In this document: piece by piece, positions 43,209-50,015 of the stretch
Layout of the letters: each line of letters opens with the position of its first letter
Position numbering within the stretch: position 1 is the first letter of the stretch
From: PoT sp049331405
GTDB lineage: Bacteria; Planctomycetota; Planctomycetia; Isosphaerales; Isosphaeraceae
Direction of reading: 5' to 3'
Assembly (NCBI RefSeq): GCF_049331405.1
Contig: NZ_CP186274.1
Location: 8,556,001 to 8,620,000, forward strand
Length of the DNA: 64,000 nucleotides
The notes under the pieces: generated by a model
Seen by the model: the letters and a program-made list of their open reading frames with translations, nothing else
What the model was told of the DNA's origin: nothing
Database searches by the model: none
Position numbers and translations under genes: made by a program

Positions 43209-43541
43209 TCTGGTGGTCGAGCCTGGCCCAGGACCGACACGCTGAAACGACGGTTAGAGTGCACTAAGGCGTCGGGTTCCCGCACCGAAACCGACCACAT
43301 CGCCACGCGGAAACCTCGTCGCCCGAAGCGGTCGCCTGCCTCTGTGCGAAGGTCGAACTGGGGTTTTGTCGCCCCGAGAAAAGGCATCTCGACGCGACAT
43401 ATCCTCGGGCAAACCTCTTTTTGCGGTACCTATAAAAAGGGCCCTGGCTGCCGAATGACCTCGCTGGTTAGCTCGCTGGCGATTGCTCTACCCGGAAAGC
43501 CTTCATAGTATCTGAGCGTCACTCCCTCGAGGACGAAGCCT
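43209..43541. other. Intergenic region, no supported gene
   Basis: About 330 bases. A minus-strand frame 43169-43387 of 72 codons reads through the degenerate palindrome and has no domain signal. The right end (TGCGGTACCTATAAAAAGGG) could hold promoter elements for the gene at 43542. Confidence 0.35.
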
Positions 43542-44480
43542 ATGAATGGTCAGGATGTGTCGAAACACAGAGGATGGAAATCAATGCGTCTGGATCAGAA
43601 CCCCAGGCTCGTCGTGCGACCTATGACATTCTGGATCGCTGCCCTGCTGTTCTCGTCTGGCCTCTCCAACTTGTCGAGGGCTGACGGCCTCGTATTTCGG
43701 TTGCCGACGGATGGCACGGAGGTAGTGTTCCGAGAGGAAATTGAGTTCCAAGTGAAGTCGCAACTACTTGAGGATGGGCGACCGTCAACCAAGGTCGATC
43801 TTCCGGAGCAGAAAGGTAAGCAAGCGGGGCTGATCACCATCGGCAGCGTCGGGCGGGCATCACGGGCCGGGCAGGAATGTCGCTGGATTGAACTACGGCG
43901 GGCCACGGGGACGGGGAGCGGCCCGGAGCATGTGCTCAAGATGCTGATCCCCGAGGCTTACCTTAAGCAAGGGGAGGACCCGCTGGCTCATGCCATACTC
44001 ACCTTCTTCAACCCGAAGCCGATCGATGTCGCGAATGGTTTGAAGGAAGAGGGCTTCGATCGTATCCAGTATGAGATCGACAGGTTCCGGCCCGTATTCC
44101 CCGAAACACTCCGCGAGATGCGTGAGCTGCCCAAGCGATCGGTAAAGACGGCCGTCGCGACATACGAAGAATGTCGGGTCTTGGCCGGGAAGACTCGATT
44201 CGATCGACCGCTCCTCGGCAAGGGCCGATGGACCAATGAGAGCGATTGGGAAATCACCCTGAATCCGGCCGCCCCTTTTGGCGTCGTGCAGATCCTTTGC
44301 AGTTCGGAAACCGATGAAATCGGACCCGAGGTTACGAATCACATTCGCGCACGATCAAGTCTGATCTTGGACAGGATTGGGACAGGAGCGAGGAGTATGC
44401 TTCCTGCTTCGGGAGGCGATAAAAGGGTGCCGGCAGAAAAGGCAGGATCAACGCCTCGAACTGCGACAGAGCCTCGTTGA
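43542..44480 (+). CDS. Secreted or lipoprotein-like hypothetical protein
   Basis: 312 aa; GAGGACG precedes the ATG. An N-terminal helix TFWIAALLFSSGLSNLSRA after basic residues is a signal peptide, with mature start near DGLVFRL; the real start may be the ATG at residue 15 or 28. The mature part has beta-rich elements (EVVFREEIEFQVKSQLL) and a Cys-containing segment (RAGQECRWIELRRATG). No family recognised. It lies between the virion-like gene and the presumed replication region. Confidence 0.6.
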   Translation: MNGQDVSKHRGWKSMRLDQNPRLVVRPMTFWIAALLFSSGLSNLSRADGLVFRLPTDGTEVVFREEIEFQVKSQLLEDGRPSTKVDLPEQKGKQAGLITIGSVGRASRAGQECRWIELRRATGTGSGPEHVLKMLIPEAYLKQGEDPLAHAILTFFNPKPIDVANGLKEEGFDRIQYEIDRFRPVFPETLREMRELPKRSVKTAVATYEECRVLAGKTRFDRPLLGKGRWTNESDWEITLNPAAPFGVVQILCSSETDEIGPEVTNHIRARSSLILDRIGTGARSMLPASGGDKRVPAEKAGSTPRTATEPR

Positions 44481-45118
44481 GAAGAATCGCGGTAGTTTCG
44501 TGCCGAGCCTGGTCCGAGTTTCAAAAGCCCTCGGACGCGGGAAAAATACGCGTGGATGACGAGTTAGTTGATCCAGGTGGCAAAGCGTCACATGACGCTT
44601 TGCCACGACGCTTCGGAGACGTGGCTATCGTAATCGAGCGTTGCCTTCTCCTCGCTCCATGTCGTCACCACAATCGCGTGATGACAGATGTAACCCATTG
44701 TTAAAACCTCTGATCGTGTACCTGCTTTACTCTTGAGGGGAAAGCCGAGGCTTATCGCCGAGGCGAGGGCCTCCACTCGCTCGCCAGACCATCGACGTGG
44801 CCGAAGACGACGTTCCGGGCCTCACACCCCGTCGATCGCTCCTAACGCATTCCAGGGCCATCGGCCGACGCGGGAGAGACGATCTGGTGGAAGAGGGAAG
44901 GCCCGAAGAGGGCCAAGCCACCCATCCCGGGAGCAAAGCCGAGTGTAGGGTGTATGGCAGTGCAGGGCTTCCAGTAAACGGCTCTCATGAGAGCAATTGA
45001 AATTAGGTTTATGTGAATGCCTGCACTGCCCTGCACTCAAACTCCAATGTCTTGCCCTGCAAAAGGATTGTGTCGAATTTCAGGCTACACCGCGTCTCGC
45101 TGCCCCTACACTTGTTCC
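44481..45118. other. Non-coding region beside the primase gene, candidate replication origin
   Basis: 638 bases without a coding frame, unusual for this tightly packed element. It contains a perfect 14-bp inverted repeat (44577-44606), and the motif TGCAGGGC or its complement repeated at 44961-44968, 45021-45037 and 45054-45062. It directly follows the 3' end of the primase-helicase gene. An origin or single-strand initiation site would fit, but nothing here proves it. Confidence 0.4.
44577..44606. repeat. Perfect 14-bp inverted repeat with 2-base spacer
   Basis: GTGGCAAAGCGTCA at 44577-44590 and TGACGCTTTGCCAC at 44593-44606. It is 96 bases past the stop of the secreted protein gene, so termination, origin or regulator binding are all possible. 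It has no T-run. Confidence 0.8.
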
Positions 45119-46603
45119 TCATCCCGTTCGGCCCAATTCTTCGTGGTTCGTTGCGTGAACCGTCGCTAGACCAATCCCAAACCATTTCTGCCCTCTGTTG
45201 CTCCTCTTCTGCACGTATTTCTTCTCCAATTCTTCCTTGAAATCATTCGTATCCATTGGCTTATTGACTGGCGGCTTGGCTACTTTGCACCACGACACGT
45301 AAGCGTCGTGTAGTGGCTTGGCCATCGAGGTGTACTCGGGACCTACCTGGCCTCTCTCCGCGACGAAACGTTCGAGGTGGTCGGCCTTCGCTTTGTAATC
45401 CTGGGTGCTGAGATCCACGCTGGCCGGTGCCTTGGCTTGGGGCGACCACTCAAGGCATGACCGGACTAGCAAAGCTAGGATGCCCTCGGCCTCCTCGCGG
45501 AAGAGGCGATTCGTCAGACCATACTCCCTCTCGAATTGGAGTTCGGCCTTCGGGCCATCCGTGAAGTTGCATAGATCGAGGAATTTGGCTTTGAGCTCGA
45601 ACCGCTCGATTCGCCTCCAGATCGCGTCGTCATTGCCGCTGACGTCGGGCAAGTGGTTCGTGACGAGGAAAACGGTGAACGTCCTCCGGAACGTGCCCCA
45701 TTTTTCGTACATGTCCCTCCCTTTGACGAAGTCATTCCCCGTCAGGCTCTTCATTAGGCTCTCGGCGAAACGCTTGCCCTTGTCCGTTTCATTGGCGATG
45801 ACGAGTCGCCGTCCCTTGAGATCGGCAATGTTCGCCGGGTGATCCGGGTTGTTCCTTGACAACAGCAAGTTATGATCGGCCTGGCAGGCATAGGGCCCGA
45901 GCAATTTGAGCATCAGGTCAGCGATGACGTTCTTGCCGTTCCTCCCGTCCCCATCGAGGACATAGAGCTTTTGCTCAACGGGGTCGCCGGTGAGAGCATG
46001 GCCAAGCACCCGGTTGAGGTAGTCGATGGCCTCGCGGTCCCCGAGGAATATCTCCTCCTCGAACTTGTCGAAGCGAGGGCACTTGGCGTCAGGGTTGTAC
46101 CTGACCGGGGCTTGCATGGTAAGCAGGTCCTCGGGCCGGTGCGGTCGTAGTTCTCCGGTCCTCAGGTCAACCGTGCCATTGAGGCAGTTCAGCAGCCAGT
46201 CGTCGGCGTCGAACTCGTGCGTCTGCACCTCGATCTCATCTTCGAGCCTGGCCTGCGTGACCATCGCCTTGAGCGAATTGGTTGCGAGCGAACGCATTGC
46301 CCAATCGACCGTCCTCTTCGTCATGGAGTCGTCTTCGTCGATCGATTGGTGAAGCCATGCCTTGATCGTTTTCTTGGCCAAGGCCTCGATTGCCACAGGC
46401 CCCTCCACCCACACCCCTCGCTTGGCATTGTAGCTATGCCACGTACTTCGGGTTCTGTCATAGCGGATGATGTCGCCATAGTCCCTGACGAGCCGCTCGG
46501 CATTGCCTGCGTCGGTGAAATTTATTTCATTCAGTGCTTGCGCTTCGGTATTTGTGAAAGATGACCGTTGCTTTCTCATCGATCCCAATCTAGAATCACT
46601 CAT
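45119..46603 (-). CDS. P4/D5-type primase-helicase (phage/plasmid superfamily 3 helicase)
   Basis: 494 aa. The D5_N region is HEFDADDWLLNCLNGTVDLR TGELRPHRPEDLLTMQAPVR YNPDAKCPRF. The helicase follows: Walker A LDGDGRNGKNVIADLMLKLL, where the last residue of GxGxNGK[ST] is Asn; Walker B-like LVIANETDKGKRF; sensor FTVFLVTNHLPDVSGNDDAI WRRIERF. The C-terminus has a winged-helix-like part (YVQKRSNRGQKWFGIGLATV). An N-terminal primase (AEP/TOPRIM) domain of full P4 alpha proteins is absent, so it is the helicase-loading half. It would open the element origin. Confidence 0.88.
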   Translation of the reverse strand: MSDSRLGSMRKQRSSFTNTEAQALNEINFTDAGNAERLVRDYGDIIRYDRTRSTWHSYNAKRGVWVEGPVAIEALAKKTIKAWLHQSIDEDDSMTKRTVDWAMRSLATNSLKAMVTQARLEDEIEVQTHEFDADDWLLNCLNGTVDLRTGELRPHRPEDLLTMQAPVRYNPDAKCPRFDKFEEEIFLGDREAIDYLNRVLGHALTGDPVEQKLYVLDGDGRNGKNVIADLMLKLLGPYACQADHNLLLSRNNPDHPANIADLKGRRLVIANETDKGKRFAESLMKSLTGNDFVKGRDMYEKWGTFRRTFTVFLVTNHLPDVSGNDDAIWRRIERFELKAKFLDLCNFTDGPKAELQFEREYGLTNRLFREEAEGILALLVRSCLEWSPQAKAPASVDLSTQDYKAKADHLERFVAERGQVGPEYTSMAKPLHDAYVSWCKVAKPPVNKPMDTNDFKEELEKKYVQKRSNRGQKWFGIGLATVHATNHEELGRTG

Positions 46604-46634
46604 GTCTGGTGCGATCTCCTCGTGAGCCTCCGAG

Positions 46635-46661
46635 CCGCCCGCCGCTGACCACGGCGGGCGG
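46635..46661 (-). terminator. Stem-loop between the ParB-like gene and the primase gene
   Basis: CCGCCCGCCG pairs perfectly with CGGCGGGCGG around a 7-base loop, in the 100-base gap between the two minus-strand genes. On the plus strand it is followed by TTCCGTTTT. It may attenuate read-through into the primase gene. Confidence 0.55.
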
Positions 46662-46703
46662 TTCCGTTTTGATCATCAGTCGACGCGATCACTTCTGTCT
46701 GAT

Positions 46704-47810
46704 TCATGGCAACACATAGCCGCGAGTGCGGCAGCTGTCGCAGCCCTGGCCGTTGCAGAGGTGGCATAGGAGCCAGCTGTGCGGTTGCCCGATGAGCAGG
46801 AAGCTCATCAAGCGGAATTGGAACCAACCCTGCGTGACGCCGGTTTTCCTGGCGTCGGTGAGGCCGAGGTGTTTGATCGTGGCGAGGTGCTTCTCGGCCT
46901 TGCGGAAGGCCAGTGCGTCGCGGTCGAGGATCTCGCGGCAGCGGGCGGAGAGCTTCCTGCGGACGGGGATCGACTCGAGGAACTTCTCCTCCTCGGAGGG
47001 CTCGGCATCCCCCTCGACGACGATGACGGGGGGATGGACCCTCGCTTGGACCTCCGTGCCAAAGCTCCGCAAGGGAGGCTCAGGTGCATCGCCTGGCTGA
47101 TCCGGGTCGTCGTCCCAGCCCGGCCCGAGTTCCTCGCCCTCGAAGCCGGTCGCTGCACTCTGTGGCGTTCGCTCGGCCTCCGTCCTCGAGTAATCCGGCT
47201 CGGGAGTCGATGACGAGACCTCGACTTCGGGCGGTGGGGCAGGTCGGCCGATCTTCGCCGTATTCTGGACGTAGGTCGAGCCATTGCGGCTGACCGTCCG
47301 GGGGCCATCCATCTTGCGGATTTCGCAAGATGACTCCAGGTCGCGGCGTACGGTCGAGACCGTCGAGCGGTCGACTCCGCACCGGCGGGCGATCTCGTTG
47401 TCGCTCCACTCGACCCATTCGTCGTCTCGCAGGAGAGTCTCGATCGCCCGGCGTTTGTCCCGGTTCGTCCGCCTCAATCCGTGCGACGAATTGGCACCGC
47501 ACGAGAACAGGACCGCGTCCCTCCGGCTCCCCTCGTGGACGTGGCAGGTGATCGCCTTCGCCCCGGCCCTGCGTGCGGCCTCGGTGCGGTAGAAGCCATC
47601 CGCAAGCCAGTAATCCTCGCCGTCCTGGAATACGACGACGGGCGGCAGCTCGATGCCGTCCATGATCGCGTTGGCATATCCCTCCAGGACGTCCTCGTCC
47701 AGGCCGCCCACGCGTTGCTGGGTGCCGCCGTCGGTGCGGATTCGCTCGAGCTCCAGGTCGATGAGCTTCGCTCGGCCTAGCGAGGTCGCTCTCGGGATCG
47801 CTAGCGTCAT
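46704..47810 (-). CDS. ParB-like nuclease-domain protein with C-terminal zinc cluster
   Basis: 368 aa; GAGGAA stands before ATG 47810. N-terminal ParB fold: LELERIRTDGGTQQRVGGLD, PPVVVFQDGEDYWLADGFYR TEAARRAGAKAITCHVHEG, with ADGFYR in place of GHTR. A HTH follows (WSDNEIARRCGVDRSTVSTV RRDL). After a Pro/Glu-rich linker the C-terminus has LCHLCNGQGCDSCRTRGY with four Cys spaced CxxC...CxxC. It lies upstream of the primase gene on the same strand. Probable role: copy control, partition or transcription control of the element. Confidence 0.8.
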   Translation of the reverse strand: MTLAIPRATSLGRAKLIDLELERIRTDGGTQQRVGGLDEDVLEGYANAIMDGIELPPVVVFQDGEDYWLADGFYRTEAARRAGAKAITCHVHEGSRRDAVLFSCGANSSHGLRRTNRDKRRAIETLLRDDEWVEWSDNEIARRCGVDRSTVSTVRRDLESSCEIRKMDGPRTVSRNGSTYVQNTAKIGRPAPPPEVEVSSSTPEPDYSRTEAERTPQSAATGFEGEELGPGWDDDPDQPGDAPEPPLRSFGTEVQARVHPPVIVVEGDAEPSEEEKFLESIPVRRKLSARCREILDRDALAFRKAEKHLATIKHLGLTDARKTGVTQGWFQFRLMSFLLIGQPHSWLLCHLCNGQGCDSCRTRGYVLP

Positions 47811-47836
47811 CTGGTGGTTCCTCGCGGATGCCCGCT

Positions 47837-47866
47837 TTCCAAGAGCGCCGATCGGCGCTCTTGGAA
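47837..47866. repeat. Element palindrome copy 9
   Basis: Extended to a perfect 30-bp palindrome beginning TTCCAAGAG. It lies 80 bases past the stop of the excisionase-like gene and 26 bases upstream of the ParB-like gene start. Confidence 0.95.
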
Positions 47867-47946
47867 TTGGAGTCTGTAACCTGGGTACGGATCTTCCACG
47901 CAGGGCATGGCCGTCATGCCCGATGGGGCGTCGGCTCGGGGCATGG

Positions 47947-48246
47947 CTAGACGCTCACGCCCATCGCATCGAGCTCTCGATCGGCGACGGCGAGGGCCTT
48001 GAGCCGCTGACTCGTGGATCGCCCTTGCTGTGCCTGTGCTCCGGGTGACTTGGCCCTAGTCCTGGCGGCCGTCAGTTCCTCGAAGAACCTTTGCAGGGCC
48101 TCGCGAGATGACCATCGGCTGCCGCCGATTTGGATGGTCTCGAGGACCACGCCGCGACAACCGGACGTGGACCATCTGTAAATCGTCGACACGTTCACCC
48201 TCCGGCCCGCCTGGCGGCGTGGGAGGGTGTCCGCGATCTGAGCCAT
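47947..48246 (-). CDS. DUF1580 protein, probable excisionase or integration regulator
   Basis: 99 aa. MAQIADTLPRRQAGRRVNVS TIYRWSTSGCRGVVLETIQI GGSRWSSREALQRFFEELTA is a clear DUF1580 sequence with an excisionase-like winged HTH. Family members usually start with MID... about 10 residues earlier. Just upstream, ATGATCGACATC begins such an N-terminus but is out of frame with MAQIAD by one base, so a frameshift is possible; otherwise the protein starts at 48246. Next to the integrase, it probably sets the direction of recombination. Confidence 0.8.
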   Translation of the reverse strand: MAQIADTLPRRQAGRRVNVSTIYRWSTSGCRGVVLETIQIGGSRWSSREALQRFFEELTAARTRAKSPGAQAQQGRSTSQRLKALAVADRELDAMGVSV

Positions 48247-48538
48247 CGTAAGGAGATGTCGATCATATTACCTGTGGATCTCAAAGATGTTCGAGCTTGG
48301 TCATCTTCAGGTCTTCCAGGTGCCTAATCAACGCCGTGAGAGCCGCCCTGTTGTATCCTGGATGAGGGCGATCTACTGTTCGGGCTTGCGCTGCGCAAAT
48401 GTTTACTTTGCCCTATCTGGAATGTACCCAAAGACAGCGGGGCCTGTCATCCGACTATTCGCGATTTCTCGCAGAAATTCCGGCTCGTCTCATTTCGGCA
48501 TCGCGAATCCCAGGTCGTCCGGGGGCGCGTCCGCGGGC
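48247..48538. other. Spacer between excisionase-like gene and integrase
   Basis: No coding frame beyond the possible MIDISL start at 48266 that belongs to the DUF1580 gene. Promoter and termination signals for these two minus-strand genes must lie here; none is clear. Confidence 0.35.
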
Positions 48539-49696
48539 TCATCCCAGACGCTCGATGGCGGCGGCCGCCTTGGCGGCGTCGGCCTCGGCGTAGAGTAGGG
48601 TGACGCTGTGCGAGCTGTGCCCCAGGATGGCCCGGGCCACCTCCAGGCCGAATTCGCGGCGGATCGCGGTGGCCGCGTTGTGCCTCAACCTGTTCGGGCC
48701 CCAGGTCGGGACCTTGGCCTTGTTGCATGCCCGGTGGATCGCCGAGCAGTATGCGACCCTGGTGTAGTGGTCGCCGAGCTTCCTCGCCTTGCCCGGCGTG
48801 CTGCGATCCCGCTGGGATAGCTGGACCGGCGTCTTGCGGTTCGCCCTGGCCTCGGCGAGCCGCTCGCCCTCGGCATCCCTCGTGCTGAAGAGGTACGCAG
48901 TCAGATCGGCCTTCAGCCAGGGGCGTAGGATCGCCTGGCCCCGAGGCCCGATCATGATGACTCTGGACCGGTCGTGATGCTCGGTCTTGTGCTCGCGAGG
49001 GGTATAACTCCAGACCCTGCCGCCCGTCTCCAGGTCGCACGATCTCATCAGGACGACCTCGCCGGGCCGCATGCCGGTCAGCCGTTGCAACTCGATCATG
49101 GCCCAGATTTGCCGGCTCACGTAGGGCCGGACGGCGTCCACGAACGCATCGGGGACCGGCTTGACCGGCTCGCTCTCTCGGGCCTCCGATCGCCCCTTGC
49201 GGAGCCCCGAGACCGCCTTGAGGGCGTGGTGCAGGCTGGGGGGCACGAGCTCGTTCTCGACCGCCCACTTGAAGCACCTGACGACGTGGCCGGTCCTGCG
49301 GTTGACCTCGGACCTGCACAAGCCCTGGTCGATGAACGCCTGGCGGACGGCCTTGAGGGCGGTCGGCCCGAACTCGCGGGCCTGGCTGTGGCCGTACAGC
49401 CGACGGAGCACCTTGAAGGACAGCCGGAGCAATCCGGGCTCCGACGTCGGCCTGCCGTTCTTCACGTAGTAGGCATCGGCGTGCCGGAGGTAGGCGACGA
49501 TCAGCTCGGCCACCGCCAGATCGTCCGTCGTCGGGAGCCGCCGCCCGTTGGAGAGCCACTCGGCGATCAGGCGATCGTACTCGGCCCGGCTCTCGGGGGA
49601 GCCATACCTGCCGAGGTAATGGTCCTTGCCGCTCAGCGTGACCACGGCCTGATTCGTTGGTTTGTGGAGGCGATACGACGGGGTGCGTGCGGACAT
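48539..49696 (-). CDS. Tyrosine recombinase / integrase
   Basis: 385 aa; AAAGGAGG is correctly placed before ATG 49696. The N-terminal arm-binding part is followed by a SAM-like core-binding domain (LSFKVLRRLYGHSQAREFGP). Catalytic residues: Arg in RLTGMRPGEVVLMR, Lys region in YTPREHKTEHHDRSRVI, His/Arg in GPNRLRHNAATAIRREFG, His in ARAILGHSSHSVTLLYAEAD with the nucleophilic Tyr six residues on. It begins 107 bases from the attachment site at the 3' end of tRNA-Val and would act there. Confidence 0.95.
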   Translation of the reverse strand: MSARTPSYRLHKPTNQAVVTLSGKDHYLGRYGSPESRAEYDRLIAEWLSNGRRLPTTDDLAVAELIVAYLRHADAYYVKNGRPTSEPGLLRLSFKVLRRLYGHSQAREFGPTALKAVRQAFIDQGLCRSEVNRRTGHVVRCFKWAVENELVPPSLHHALKAVSGLRKGRSEARESEPVKPVPDAFVDAVRPYVSRQIWAMIELQRLTGMRPGEVVLMRSCDLETGGRVWSYTPREHKTEHHDRSRVIMIGPRGQAILRPWLKADLTAYLFSTRDAEGERLAEARANRKTPVQLSQRDRSTPGKARKLGDHYTRVAYCSAIHRACNKAKVPTWGPNRLRHNAATAIRREFGLEVARAILGHSSHSVTLLYAEADAAKAAAAIERLG

Positions 49697-49712
49697 GGGG
49701 CGGCCCTCCTTT

Positions 49713-49727
49713 CCGGTAGACTACCGG
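49713..49727. promoter_or_regulatory. CCGGTAG palindrome upstream of the integrase, probable arm site
   Basis: CCGGTAGACTACCGG lies between the attachment site and the integrase start. Each half equals the octamer repeated at the left end of the element (17309-17378). It overlaps the presumed integrase promoter, so integrase could repress itself there. Confidence 0.6.
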
Positions 49728-49802
49728 ATTCCAGGAGTCGTTCGGGCCGCACCATCCGACCGGGATGGGTACGCAAGTGAAGCGTTCGGCAGGACTTACA
49801 CC

Positions 49803-49877
<75 letters not shown>

Positions 49878-50015
49878 GATTTGAGAGATAGGTCGCGAAA
49901 AAGTTATTCTACGAACGTGAAGGCTCGGGTTGAAGACGGTTGTCTCCGAATTCGAGACACAATGGCGGGATCGATCACAATTTCGGCGATCGATCCCGCG
50001 CAGGAAGGCTTCAAC

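Noticed and set aside
18978..47866. CRISPR array interpretation of the repeated 26-bp sequence
   Set aside because: Copies are kilobases apart, are palindromic and are separated by genes rather than uniform spacers; no cas genes are present.
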